Origin: Micromonospora musae
GTDB taxonomy: Bacteria; Actinomycetota; Actinomycetes; Mycobacteriales; Micromonosporaceae
Reading direction: 5' to 3'
Assembly (NCBI RefSeq): GCF_003626635.1
Contig: NZ_RAZT01000025.1
Span: 1-60,469 of the forward strand
Length of the DNA: 60,469 bases
Shown: one piece after another, positions 50,160-60,339 of the stretch
Layout: each line of letters begins with the position of its first letter
Numbering within the stretch: position 1 is the first letter of the stretch
Notes under the pieces: model-generated
Told to the model about the DNA's origin: nothing
The model's database searches: none
What the model saw: the letters and a program-made list of their open reading frames with translations, nothing else
Made by a program: the position numbers and the translations under genes

Positions 50160-52643
50160 TCACAGGTCGGCGAGCGCCTCCACCACCGGCCGGGCCAGCG
50201 CCCGGCGTGCGGGCAGCACCGAGGCGAGCAACGCCGCCACCACCGCGACCGCGAGGATCAGGCCGAGCTGGCCGACCGGCAGGACCAGGTGGAAGTCCCC
50301 ACCCAGGCGGTCCAGCATCGCCATCGCCGCGGCGCTCACCCCGGTGCCGAGCGCGAGCCCGAGCAGGGCCCCGACGGCCGCCATGAGCGTCGCCTCGACG
50401 GCGAGCATGACCCGCATCCGCCCCCGGGTGAGCCCCACCGCGCGCAGCACGGCGTTCTCCCGGGTGCGCTCCAGGACCGAGAGGCTCAGCGTGTTCGCGA
50501 CGCCGACCAGGGCGATCACCACCGCCAACCCGAGCAGCGCGGTGACGAGCGCGAGCACCATGTCCACGGTGCCGGTGAGCATCTTCTTGTACGCGGCCTG
50601 GTCCATCAGGTTCACCGTCGGATACCCGGCGAGCACCGACTCGATCGCGCCCCGCGCCCGGCCGGCGTCCACACCGTCTGCCGGATCGATCTCCGCGAGG
50701 TAGCCGCGCTCGGCGGGGAAGATCGCACTGAAGTCGGCGTCGGTCATGTCGATCATGTGTCCGGCGGACGCCCCACTGCCGGCCGCGGGCCGACTCTCGT
50801 CGTCCACCACGGCCGCGACCCGGAACGTCCGGCTCCCGACGGTGACCTGGTCGCCCACGGTCCAACCGCGCGCCGCGGCCAACTCCCGGTGCACCAGCAC
50901 CGTGCCCGGACCGAACGCGCTCAGCTCACCGGCCGTCGCGGTGAGCGTCCGGCCGACCAGCGCGGGGTGGGCGGCACGCACCTCGATTCCAGCGGTCACC
51001 TCGGCCCGCTGCTCGTGCACGACACCGAGCTCAGGACGGGCGGTCAGCGCCGCGGCGAGCCCGGCGGGCAGGTCTCCGCCGATCCCGGTGACCACGTAGT
51101 CCACCCCGATCTGGGCGTCCACGCTGCGCTCGATGCCGTCCTTGGTGCTGTGCGCGCCGACCACGAAGGCCGACACCAGGCCGATGCCGATCACCAGGGC
51201 GGTGCTGGTCGCCGCGATCCGTCGCGGGTTGCGCACGGCGTTCGCCACGGCCAGCCCGGCGGTCGCCCCGATCAGCCGGCGCAGCGGCCAGCCGACGACC
51301 CTCGCCAGCGCCGGCACCAGCAGCGGTCCGAAGAGGACGATGCCGAAGAAGGCGAGCACACCACCCAACGCCACCAGGACGAACTGGCCGGCGACGGCCG
51401 CACCGACAAGCGCGGCGATTCCCGCGAGCAGCACCAGCGCGCCGGCGGCGAGCCGGAGCCGACCGGCCCGCCGGGTGGACTGCACGGCGGCGTCAGTGAG
51501 CGCGGCGACCGGCAGGACCCGGGTGCCGTGCCAGGCCGGCAGCAACGACGCGCCGACAGTCAGCAGCACGCCGAGGAGCACACTGACCAGCACGGTTCCC
51601 GGGGCCAGGGTGATCGAAGCACCGATCGGGGCGGTCGTCCGGGACAGCAACGCCGCCAGCCCCGCGGCCAGGCCCGCGCCGAGCAGCACACCGAGCGCGG
51701 AGGCGACCAGGCCGACCACCGCCGACTCCAGCACGGCCGCCAGGAAGACCTGCCTCCGGGTGGCGCCGACCACCCGCAGCAGCGCCGTCTGACGGGTGCG
51801 CTGGGCCAGCACGATCGCGAAGGTGTTCGCGATGACGAAGCCGGCCACCACGACGGCGACGGCGGCGAAGGTGAGCAGCGCCATCGTGAACTGGCGGGCG
51901 TCGCGGACCGCGTCCTCGACCGCGTCGTCGAGGATCTGCTGGCGGGTCTTCACCGCCGCGCCCGGGCCGGCGGCGGCGGCCAGACGGCCGATCAACGCCG
52001 CCGCGTCGGTACCGGGACGGGTGGCCACCATGATCCTCCCGTACCCCTGCATCCCGGTCACCGCCAGCGCGTCCGAGCCGACCATCCCGATGAACGGCCC
52101 ACCGACGTCGCGGGTGGTGCGCGCCACGTCGACCGTTCCGACCAGGGTGTACGGGCGGGCGGCAGCGACGCCGCCGATGCGTACCGGCGCGTCGAGGGCG
52201 AACCCCTCCCGCGCCACCGTCGGCGCGTCGAGCACCACCTCACCCGGTCGGTCCGGCAGCCGGCCGACGACCACGTCGTACGAACGCAGCGCCGGATCGG
52301 TGGGGACGGCGGCCAGGACGGCGTAGCCGAGCACGGGTCGGCCGTCCGAGCCGACGACCCCGCCGGTGCCCACCAACTCGCCCTCGGCGGCGATCACCCC
52401 GTCGACCGCGCGGACCCGGTCGACAGTGGCGGGCGAGAGGGTGTTCTTCTCCCCGTACACACCGGCGTCGGTGTGCCGGTCGAAGGTGCCGGCCCGCTCG
52501 TACGCGCCGTCGGTCATGGCGTCGTTGAGGATCAGCGTGCCGGCGATGAACGCGACGCCGAGCACGACGGCCAGCGTGGAGAGCAGCCTCCGCAGCGCCT
52601 CGGCGCGCAGTGAACGCAGGGTCAGACCCAACATCCCGGTCAC
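50160..52643 (-). CDS. ABC transporter permease, MacB/FtsX type
   Basis: 827 aa. N-terminal helix, a long outer MacB-type domain, then FtsX-type membrane units: ANTFAIVLAQRTRQTALLRV in the first and ANTLSLSVLERTRENAVLRA in the second, the conserved coupling motif. Ten helices in total are likely. GTG start overlaps the ATPase stop by 4 bp. With the ATPase it forms an exporter for lipids, peptides or drugs; the regulating two-component system lies just upstream. Confidence 0.94.
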   Translation of the reverse strand: MTGMLGLTLRSLRAEALRRLLSTLAVVLGVAFIAGTLILNDAMTDGAYERAGTFDRHTDAGVYGEKNTLSPATVDRVRAVDGVIAAEGELVGTGGVVGSDGRPVLGYAVLAAVPTDPALRSYDVVVGRLPDRPGEVVLDAPTVAREGFALDAPVRIGGVAAARPYTLVGTVDVARTTRDVGGPFIGMVGSDALAVTGMQGYGRIMVATRPGTDAAALIGRLAAAAGPGAAVKTRQQILDDAVEDAVRDARQFTMALLTFAAVAVVVAGFVIANTFAIVLAQRTRQTALLRVVGATRRQVFLAAVLESAVVGLVASALGVLLGAGLAAGLAALLSRTTAPIGASITLAPGTVLVSVLLGVLLTVGASLLPAWHGTRVLPVAALTDAAVQSTRRAGRLRLAAGALVLLAGIAALVGAAVAGQFVLVALGGVLAFFGIVLFGPLLVPALARVVGWPLRRLIGATAGLAVANAVRNPRRIAATSTALVIGIGLVSAFVVGAHSTKDGIERSVDAQIGVDYVVTGIGGDLPAGLAAALTARPELGVVHEQRAEVTAGIEVRAAHPALVGRTLTATAGELSAFGPGTVLVHRELAAARGWTVGDQVTVGSRTFRVAAVVDDESRPAAGSGASAGHMIDMTDADFSAIFPAERGYLAEIDPADGVDAGRARGAIESVLAGYPTVNLMDQAAYKKMLTGTVDMVLALVTALLGLAVVIALVGVANTLSLSVLERTRENAVLRAVGLTRGRMRVMLAVEATLMAAVGALLGLALGTGVSAAAMAMLDRLGGDFHLVLPVGQLGLILAVAVVAALLASVLPARRALARPVVEALADL

Positions 52644-53449
52644 CGCCCCACCGAGCGGGCCCGGACGGCGCCGGCCGGGTCGAGACCGGCGAGCGCGTCG
52701 AGCACCTGCTCGGCGGTGGGGGCCGCGAGGTCATGGACCAGACGGCCGTCGGCGAGCAGCACCACCCGGTCGGCGTGCCCGGCGGCCACCGGGTCGTGCG
52801 TCACCATGATCACGCTCTGACCGAGGGTGTCGACGGCCTCCCGGAGCAGGCGCAACACATCCGCGCCGGCACGGGAGTCGAGGTTGCCGGTCGGCTCGTC
52901 CGCGAAGATCACCCACGGGCGGGTGATCAGGGCGCGGGCGATCGCGACCCGCTGCTGCTGGCCGCCGGAGAGCTCGGCGGGCCGGTGCCGCAGGCGGTCG
53001 GTGAGTCCCACGGCCGCCACCACCTGGCGCAGCCAGGTCGCGTCGGGGCGCCGTCCGGCGATGGCCAGCGGCAGGACGATGTTCTCCTCGGCGGTCAGTG
53101 CGGGCAGCAGGTTGAACTTCTGGAAGACGAAGCCGACCCGGTCGCGGCGCAGCAGGGTGAGCCGCCGGTCGTCGAGGCGGTCGAGGTCGACGTCGCCGAT
53201 CCGCACCGAGCCCGCGCTGGGCCGGTCCAGCCCGGCCAGGCAGTGCAGCAGCGTGGACTTGCCGGAGCCCGACGGGCCCATGATGGCGGTGAACCGGCCG
53301 GCGGCGAAGTCCAGGTCGACGCCGTCGAGGGCGACGACGGCGGACGGGCCGTCGCCGTACCGCTTGCTCAGGGCGCGGGCGCTGACCGCGGCGCCGCCGG
53401 AGCCGGACCGCTGGTCGGCGACGGCGGGTACGGGAGATGAGACGCGCAA
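52640..53449 (-). CDS. ABC transporter ATP-binding protein
   Basis: 269 aa. Walker A MGPSGSGKSTLLHC, Q-loop FVFQKFNLLPALT, signature LSGGQQQRVAIARAL, Walker B VIFADEPTGNLDSR, H-loop MVTHDP: a MacB/LolD-class ATPase. The start is TTG at 53449 with GGGAGC upstream. A -10 candidate TAGCGT lies at 53495-53490. It shares a transcript with the permease (4-bp overlap). Confidence 0.95.
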   Translation of the reverse strand: MRVSSPVPAVADQRSGSGGAAVSARALSKRYGDGPSAVVALDGVDLDFAAGRFTAIMGPSGSGKSTLLHCLAGLDRPSAGSVRIGDVDLDRLDDRRLTLLRRDRVGFVFQKFNLLPALTAEENIVLPLAIAGRRPDATWLRQVVAAVGLTDRLRHRPAELSGGQQQRVAIARALITRPWVIFADEPTGNLDSRAGADVLRLLREAVDTLGQSVIMVTHDPVAAGHADRVVLLADGRLVHDLAAPTAEQVLDALAGLDPAGAVRARSVGR

Positions 53450-53548
53450 CGTGTTGCTCCCGGTGGAGAGGGACGTTCTGACCTCTCCGACGCTATGGAC
53501 CGGGTGGCCGGAGCGGCTCCACCCGCACGCTCGACCTCGGTACGCCCC

Positions 53549-53594
53549 GGGTCGCCCCTGATCGGGGTGACCCGTACGACTCAGGTCGTACGGG
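53549..53594 (-). terminator. paired terminator hairpins of the two-component operon
   Basis: A 10-bp stem with a TCAG loop (53571-53580 with 53585-53594) spans the regulator stop codon and is followed by a second 10-bp stem (53549-53573). Confidence 0.65.
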
Positions 53595-54261
53595 TCTCTG
53601 CGCCCGGTACGACCAGCCCGCTCTCGTACGCGAGGACCACCGCCTGCACCCGGTCCCGGAGCTGGAGCTTGGCGAGGATGCGCCCCACGTGGGTCTTCAC
53701 GGTGGCCTCCGCGACGTGCACCCGGCCGGCGATCTCCGCATTGGAGAGCCCCTGCGCGACCAGCAGCAGGATCTCCCGTTCCCGCTCGGTGAGCTGACTC
53801 ATCCGGGGATCCTCGGTGGGTCCGGAGCCGAGCTGGTCGGCGAACCGGTCGAGCAGCCGCCGGGTGATCGACGGCGCGACCACCGAGTCGCCCTCGGCGA
53901 CCACCCGGATCGCCGCGAGCAGCTCCTCCGGCGGCACGTTCTTGAGCAGGAAGCCGCTCGCGCCCGCCCGGAGCGCGGCGAAGGCGTCCGCCTCGGTGTC
54001 GAACGTCGTCAGCACGAGCACCCGTGGCGGGCCCGGCGGACGCCCGGCACAGAGCCGCCGGGTCGCCTCGACGCCGTCCATCGTCGGCATCCGGATGTCC
54101 ATCACCACCACGTCGGCCGCGACCCGATCGAGCACCCGCAGCGCGTCCGCGCCGTCGATGGCCTCACCGACCACCTCCAGGTCGGGCTGCGAGTCGAGCA
54201 CCATCCGGAATCCGGCGCGCACCAACGCCTGGTCGTCGACGATCACCACTCGAATCGTCAT
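53581..54261 (-). CDS. NarL/LuxR-type response regulator
   Basis: 226 aa. Receiver: VVIVDDQALVRAGF, phospho-Asp in DVVVMDIRMPTMDG, LTTFD and FLLKNVPPEEL. LuxR helix-turn-helix: LTEREREILLLVAQGLSNAEI and AEATVKTHVGRILAKL. ATG at 54261 forms an ATGA overlap with the kinase stop. Probably controls the ABC exporter just downstream on the same strand. Confidence 0.95.
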   Translation of the reverse strand: MTIRVVIVDDQALVRAGFRMVLDSQPDLEVVGEAIDGADALRVLDRVAADVVVMDIRMPTMDGVEATRRLCAGRPPGPPRVLVLTTFDTEADAFAALRAGASGFLLKNVPPEELLAAIRVVAEGDSVVAPSITRRLLDRFADQLGSGPTEDPRMSQLTEREREILLLVAQGLSNAEIAGRVHVAEATVKTHVGRILAKLQLRDRVQAVVLAYESGLVVPGAETRTT

Positions 54262-55496
54262 GCCGCGATCACCTCCGTCGTCCCGGCGCCCGACGGTAGC
54301 GGCAGTCGCACCTCGACCCGCCAGCCCCCGGCCAGCCGGGCCCCGGCGCTGAGGGTGCCGTCGTAGACCCCGACCCGCTCCCGCATGCCGATCAGCCCGT
54401 GACCGCCGGAGGGCGCCGGGTTCACGACCGGCCGGCCCTGCCCGTCGTCGACCACCCGGACGACCACGACGTCCGGGCCGTACTCGAGGGTCAGCTCCAC
54501 CTCGGCCCCGACCCCGGCGTGCTTGAGCGCGTTGGTCAGCGCCTCCTGTGCGACCCGGTAGACGGTGAGCTCCAGCCCGGGCGGGAGCGCCGTCGGCTCG
54601 CCGCTGACGGTGTCGCGAACCCGCAGGCCGGCGGCGCGGAACCGGTCGAGCAGGGCGGGCAGCTCGGTGAGGGCGAGCCGTCTGCGCTCCGGGTCGCCGG
54701 CCACCGCCTCGCCGTCCGGGCCGGCCCGTCCGGCGAGCGCGGGCGCCGGCTCCGGCGGGTCGGTCTCCCGCAGCACGCCGACCAGGCGCCGCATCTCCTC
54801 CAGCGCCTGCCGGCCGGTGTCGGCGACCACCTTCACCGCCTGCCGGGCGGTCTCCGGGTCCCGGTCGAGCATGAACCGGGCGCCGTCCGCCTGGACGATC
54901 ATGACGGCCATGCTGTGCGCCACCACGTCGTGCAGCTCCCGGGCGATCCGGGTGCGCTCGCCGGCGACCGCGGCGCGCGCCTCGGCCTCCCGTTCCCGCT
55001 CCAGGGTGGTGGCCCGCTCCTCGAGGCTGATCACATAGAGCCGGCGGGTACGCACGTTCAGCCCGACGAGCCAGGTCGCGGCGGTGACCAGCGTGAAGTA
55101 GACGGCGGCGGCCCACCAGGGCCCGCCGCCGCGCACCTGGAGCGATGCGAGTACCGCGCCGGTCGCGGCGGCGAGTCCGGCGAGCACCGCGTCCCGGAGC
55201 CGGTCGGCGTACTTGACGACGCTGTAGAGGGCGACGAGCACCGCGAAGTCGAACGGAAGCGGCCCCCAGTCGGCGATCAGCTGGACCACTCCGAGCGCGC
55301 CGACGACGACGGCCACGGCCGAGGGGTGCGACCGGCGGAACAGCAGTGCGACCGCCATCCCCGTGCCGAGCAGGGCCGCCGGCCAGCCGCCGGGCTGGGA
55401 CGCCGCCGCCACGACCGCGATCAGCACGACCAGCCCGGCGACGAAGACGTCGAAGGCGATGGCGCGCAGCGGGCGGCCGAGGATCGTACTCGTCAC
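54258..55496 (-). CDS. NarX/DesK-type sensor histidine kinase
   Basis: 412 aa. Four to six membrane helices in the first ~150 residues, then HisKA_3 with GERTRIARELHDVVAHSMAV (phospho-His) and HATPase with VAQEALTNALKHA and GGHGLIGMRERV. Two GTG starts exist, 55502 and 55496. TACCCT (55510-55505) places the transcript start at ~55498, inside the first, so the second is preferred; its leader would be 2 nt. Partner of the regulator at 53581. Confidence 0.93.
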   Translation of the reverse strand: MTSTILGRPLRAIAFDVFVAGLVVLIAVVAAASQPGGWPAALLGTGMAVALLFRRSHPSAVAVVVGALGVVQLIADWGPLPFDFAVLVALYSVVKYADRLRDAVLAGLAAATGAVLASLQVRGGGPWWAAAVYFTLVTAATWLVGLNVRTRRLYVISLEERATTLEREREAEARAAVAGERTRIARELHDVVAHSMAVMIVQADGARFMLDRDPETARQAVKVVADTGRQALEEMRRLVGVLRETDPPEPAPALAGRAGPDGEAVAGDPERRRLALTELPALLDRFRAAGLRVRDTVSGEPTALPPGLELTVYRVAQEALTNALKHAGVGAEVELTLEYGPDVVVVRVVDDGQGRPVVNPAPSGGHGLIGMRERVGVYDGTLSAGARLAGGWRVEVRLPLPSGAGTTEVIAA

Positions 55497-55557
55497 GGTC
55501 ACCCAGGGTACGCGTCCGAGCGCGCATCGACCGCCGTCGCGGCCCTGGCCCGGCCGG

Positions 55558-56253
55558 TCAACCGGCGAGGATCTCGCGCATCCGGCCGATCTCCACGGTC
55601 TGTTCGGTGGCCACGGAGTTGGCGAACTCGTTCAGCTGCTGGTCGGCTCCGACGGTGAGCAGGTTGGTGGCCATCTCGATGGCCCCCTCGTGGTGCTCGG
55701 TCATCATCTTCACGAAGAGCTGATCGAAGTCGGCGCCGCGGGCGTCAGTCAGCTGCCGCATCGCCTCCGGCGTCTGCATGCCGCGCATCGTCCCGTGGTC
55801 GTGGCCCGCGACGTCGGCGGAGAGGCCACGGTTCTGCAACCAGGCCCGCATGAGACCGATCTCCGGGTCCTGGCTCGCCCGGATCCGGTCGGCGATCGCG
55901 CGTACGCCCGGGTCGGCGGCCCGGTCGGGCGCGAGCCGGGCCATCTCCAGCGCCTGCGCGTGGTGCGGAATCATCATCCGGACGAACCAGACGTCCATCT
56001 CGTTGTGCGGGGTCGAGCCGACACCCCGGACCTCACCGGGGGCGCGGGTGACGGCCGGCTCCCCCGGCCGGCCGGGCATGATGACCGTCGCGTCGGTCGG
56101 CGCGGGGCTGCCCGGCGTCGAGCCGGTCGGCGCGGCGGCCGGGCGGGTGGCCGGGCCCGAGTCGTCGTTGGCGGCGAACACGACCCAGGCGACCAGTGGC
56201 AGGGCGAGCGCCAATGTGACGGCCGCCAGGACCCGGGCACGTCGACCGGTCAT
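55558..56253 (-). CDS. DUF305 secreted/membrane-anchored protein
   Basis: 231 aa; ATG with AGGGAG upstream. An N-terminal signal anchor (VLAAVTLALALPLVAWVVFA), a Pro/Thr linker, then two DUF305 repeats: MMIPHHAQALEMARLA and MMTEHHEGAIEMATNL, each with the His-His-x3-x2-Met pattern. A His/Met-rich bridge (GHDHGTMRGM) lies between. DUF305 proteins are ferritin-like and often linked to copper handling. Divergent from the LVIVD gene across a CRP-type site. Confidence 0.93.
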   Translation of the reverse strand: MTGRRARVLAAVTLALALPLVAWVVFAANDDSGPATRPAAAPTGSTPGSPAPTDATVIMPGRPGEPAVTRAPGEVRGVGSTPHNEMDVWFVRMMIPHHAQALEMARLAPDRAADPGVRAIADRIRASQDPEIGLMRAWLQNRGLSADVAGHDHGTMRGMQTPEAMRQLTDARGADFDQLFVKMMTEHHEGAIEMATNLLTVGADQQLNEFANSVATEQTVEIGRMREILAG

Positions 56254-56283
56254 GAGCCACTCCCTGAGATCGAGGTCACCGCG

Positions 56284-56289
56284 ATGCTA
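56284..56289 (-). promoter_or_regulatory. -10 element of DUF305 gene
   Basis: TAGCAT on the minus strand, predicted start point 56277; the CRP-type site is centred 42.5 bp upstream. Confidence 0.55.
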
Positions 56290-56304
56290 TCCACTGAGGA
56301 ACGA

Positions 56305-56334
56305 ACATCGATGTGACGCGCATCACATCGATGT
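56305..56334. promoter_or_regulatory. CRP-type operator between divergent genes
   Basis: A 30-bp perfect dyad: 12-bp arms ACATCGATGTGA and TCACATCGATGT around CGCGCA. The core is TGTGA-N6-TCACA (56312-56327), the consensus of E. coli CRP and of actinobacterial Crp/GlxR. Centre at 56319.5, i.e. -41.5 from the predicted LVIVD start point. Confidence 0.8.
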
Positions 56335-56348
56335 CCATCACGCGGCTG

Positions 56349-56354
56349 TAGGGT
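56349..56354 (+). promoter_or_regulatory. -10 element of LVIVD gene
   Basis: TAGGGT, predicted start point 56361, leader of 31 nt with GAAGGG before the ATG at 56392. Confidence 0.6.
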
Positions 56355-56391
56355 GTCCACAATCATCACTCCCGTGCGAAGGGTCTCGCCG

Positions 56392-57843
<1,452 letters not shown>

Positions 57844-57880
57844 GCGCCGCTGCGCGGCACCGCCCACGGGCGAGCGAGAA

Positions 57881-57913
57881 GGGCCCGGTCCCCGAAAGAT
57901 GGGGGCCGGGCCC
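57881..57913. terminator. bidirectional terminator
   Basis: Arms GGGCCCGGTCCCC (57881-57893) and GGGGGCCGGGCCC (57901-57913) pair over 13 bp with one T-G pair, between convergent genes. Confidence 0.8.
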
Positions 57914-57958
57914 ACTCGCGTGTCGAGCGGATACGCGCCGGCGGGCGGCGCCGACCGC

Positions 57959-58954
57959 TCAGCCGACCGTCAGGTCGTACCGCCGCTCGGCGCCGCCGGC
58001 CGTGACCAGCCGCACCTCGCCGCTGCGCAGGCCGTACGTCACCGACCAGCGGGTGTGGGCCTGCCGGACGCCGGTCAGCACCCGGAAGGCCGCGGTGGCG
58101 TCGGCCACCCCACCGGATTCGGTCATCGCCCGGTGGATCAGGTCGTACCGACGGTCGTTCCGGCGCTTCTCCTCGGGAATCCCGATGAGCGGCACATTCG
58201 TCAACGCCTGCCAGCTGCCCTGGCCCCGCTCGACCCGCATCTGGCCGTCCACGAACTCGATCACGGCCGACGCGCCGGTGGCGTCGCCCACCAGGTAGTG
58301 CAGCGCCGGGCCGCCGGAGAAGTCGAGGTTGTGCGCGGTGAAGACGGCGATCGCCTCGTCGACGGTGGCCGCCCGGTCGAGCACCAGGCGCAGGATGCGC
58401 ACCGAGCCGACGGTCGGCTTGCCCGGTACGGGATCGGCCCGCGCCGCGTCGTCGGCCGCCAGCCCCACGGCCAGGCCACGCTCGTTCATCCCGTCGAACG
58501 GCAGCAGCGGCGCGTTCAACAGCCGCCGGTCGCCGCTCAGCTCGGCACCGACGCCCAGGTACGACAGGTCCACCAGCGAGATCGACGCGTACCCCTGCGG
58601 CGGGTCGGTGCGCAGCACCATCGCCGGGTTCGGATCCCAGTCGAAGTTGCGGGCGAAGAGGGGTCGGCTCCGGTCACCGGCCGCCACGAAGAGCGAGCAG
58701 CCGAACGGGCTGGCCGGCGCGGCGTCGGTGCCGACGGTGGCGTCGTACGACCCGACGTAGTTCATCTCGTAGAGCGGCAGGTCGTCGACCCGGCGCAGGC
58801 TTGCCAGGGTCTCTTCCACCTGGCCGGCGTCCTGCCGTGAGGCGGTCGGCGTGCCGGTGGGGGTGGGCCCGGACGTCGACGTCTCCGACGGCGTCGAGCA
58901 GGCGGTGAGCACGAGCAGCAGGGCCAGGGTGGCGGCCGGTAGAGTCCTCCGCAT
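57959..58954 (-). CDS. lipoprotein of the C45/linear amide C-N hydrolase fold
   Basis: 331 aa from ATG 58954. Lipobox LLVLTACST with lipid-attached Cys near 20. The Ntn-hydrolase core has candidate nucleophile Cys in SPFGCSLFVAAGDRSRPLFA, followed by ARNFDWDPNP, typical of acyl-CoA:6-APA acyltransferase and carcinine-hydrolase relatives, and MNERGLAVGLAADD. It would cleave an amide outside the membrane. A -10 TAGCGT at 58969-58964 gives a start point at 58957, a 3-nt leader. GTG at 58960 is therefore less likely. Confidence 0.85.
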   Translation of the reverse strand: MRRTLPAATLALLLVLTACSTPSETSTSGPTPTGTPTASRQDAGQVEETLASLRRVDDLPLYEMNYVGSYDATVGTDAAPASPFGCSLFVAAGDRSRPLFARNFDWDPNPAMVLRTDPPQGYASISLVDLSYLGVGAELSGDRRLLNAPLLPFDGMNERGLAVGLAADDAARADPVPGKPTVGSVRILRLVLDRAATVDEAIAVFTAHNLDFSGGPALHYLVGDATGASAVIEFVDGQMRVERGQGSWQALTNVPLIGIPEEKRRNDRRYDLIHRAMTESGGVADATAAFRVLTGVRQAHTRWSVTYGLRSGEVRLVTAGGAERRYDLTVG

Positions 58955-59104
58955 ATCCACAGGACGCTATGCGTCGGGCGCACGCCTGTCCATGGGCCGG
59001 ACCGCCCGGACGCGCGGACCCACCAGCCAGGCGGCGTCCAGCCGATCGGCAGCACACACCCGGTAACGGGCGGCACCCCGCCGGATGTGCGAATATTGCC
59101 CGCC

Positions 59105-60328
59105 GTGACCCTCACGGCCCCCGCACCGCCCACCCCGACCGGCACCGGCCGGCGGTGGCGGCCCCACCCCCTGGACGTGGTGGCGGTCCTCCTGGCGCTG
59201 GCCGGCGCGGGCTGCGCGGCGAGCGGGCTGTTGCCACACGCGGAGACCTCCGCCACGCTGCACCGGATCGCGCCGCTGCTGGTCTTCCTCGGCACCGTGG
59301 TGGTGCTGGCCGAGCTGACCTCGGTCGCCGGGGTCTTCGACGTGCTCGGCACCCGACTCGCGATCGCGGCCCGGGGTCGCTGGTCGCTGCTCTTCCTGCT
59401 CTGCGTGGCCTTCGCCACGGTGACCACCGTCACTTTGAACCTGGACACCACGGCGGTGCTGCTCACCCCGGTGATGCTCGCCCTGGCGCGAAGCCTGCGG
59501 GTCGCGCCGACCGCCCTGGCGGTGACCACCGTCTGGCTCGCCAACACGGCCAGTCTCCTGCTGCCGGTGTCGAACCTGACCAACCTGCTCGCCGCCGACC
59601 GGCTCGGACTGAACCCGGTCGGCTTCGCCGGCCGGATGTGGTTGCCGCAGCTCGCCGCCGTCACGGTCACCGCGCTCCTGCTCTGGTTCGCCTGGTGGCG
59701 TCGGGACCGACCGCCGGGGGGCCGCTTCGATCCGCCGCCCCGTCGCCCACCGGCCGACCCGGTGCTGTTCCGGACGGCCGTCGCCGCCTGCGTGCTCTTC
59801 GTCGTCGGCGTACTGGCCGAGGTGGAGCTCGCGATCGTGTCGACCGTCGCCGCCGTCGTGGTGCTGGCCGGCTTCGCGCTGCGCGCCCCGCACCGGCTGC
59901 ACGCCCGACTCTTCCCCTGGCGGCTGCTGCTCATGGTCAGCGGCCTGCTCCTGGTGGTACAGACGCTCGGCCAGTGGGGCCTGGACACGCTGGTCGCAGG
60001 GCTGCTCGGGGCGGGCGACGATCCCGCCGCACTGCTGCGGGCCGGTGGCACCGGGGCGCTCCTGGCCAACGGGGTGAACAACCTGCCCGCGTACCTCGCC
60101 GGCGAGTCCGTGTTGTCCCACGACTCCCCGACGCGGCTGCTGGCCCTGCTGATCGGCACGAACGCCGGGCCGCTCGCCGTGCCGTGGGCCTCGGTGGCGA
60201 CCCTGCTCTGGTTCGAGCGGTGCCGCTCGCACGGGGTCACGGTGTCGCTACCCCGCTTCCTGCTCACCGGCGCCCTGCTCGCCCTGACCGGCACCGCTGC
60301 GGCCGTCGGCGCGCTGCTGCTGACCTGA
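59105..60328 (+). CDS. ArsB/SLC13-family permease
   Basis: 407 aa from GTG 59105. About eleven helices. Hairpin-loop motifs of the ArsB/NhaD/citrate-transporter superfamily are clear: TVTLNLDTTAVLLTPVML in the first half and ALLANGVNNLPAYLAGES in the second, the inverted repeat that forms the substrate site. SNLTNLLAADR follows the first. Could move arsenite or a carboxylate; no ars genes lie nearby. No ribosome binding site is seen and AT-rich GAATATT lies 7-8 nt upstream, suggesting a leaderless mRNA. Confidence 0.9.
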   Translation: MTLTAPAPPTPTGTGRRWRPHPLDVVAVLLALAGAGCAASGLLPHAETSATLHRIAPLLVFLGTVVVLAELTSVAGVFDVLGTRLAIAARGRWSLLFLLCVAFATVTTVTLNLDTTAVLLTPVMLALARSLRVAPTALAVTTVWLANTASLLLPVSNLTNLLAADRLGLNPVGFAGRMWLPQLAAVTVTALLLWFAWWRRDRPPGGRFDPPPRRPPADPVLFRTAVAACVLFVVGVLAEVELAIVSTVAAVVVLAGFALRAPHRLHARLFPWRLLLMVSGLLLVVQTLGQWGLDTLVAGLLGAGDDPAALLRAGGTGALLANGVNNLPAYLAGESVLSHDSPTRLLALLIGTNAGPLAVPWASVATLLWFERCRSHGVTVSLPRFLLTGALLALTGTAAAVGALLLT

Positions 60329-60339
60329 GCGACGCGACG

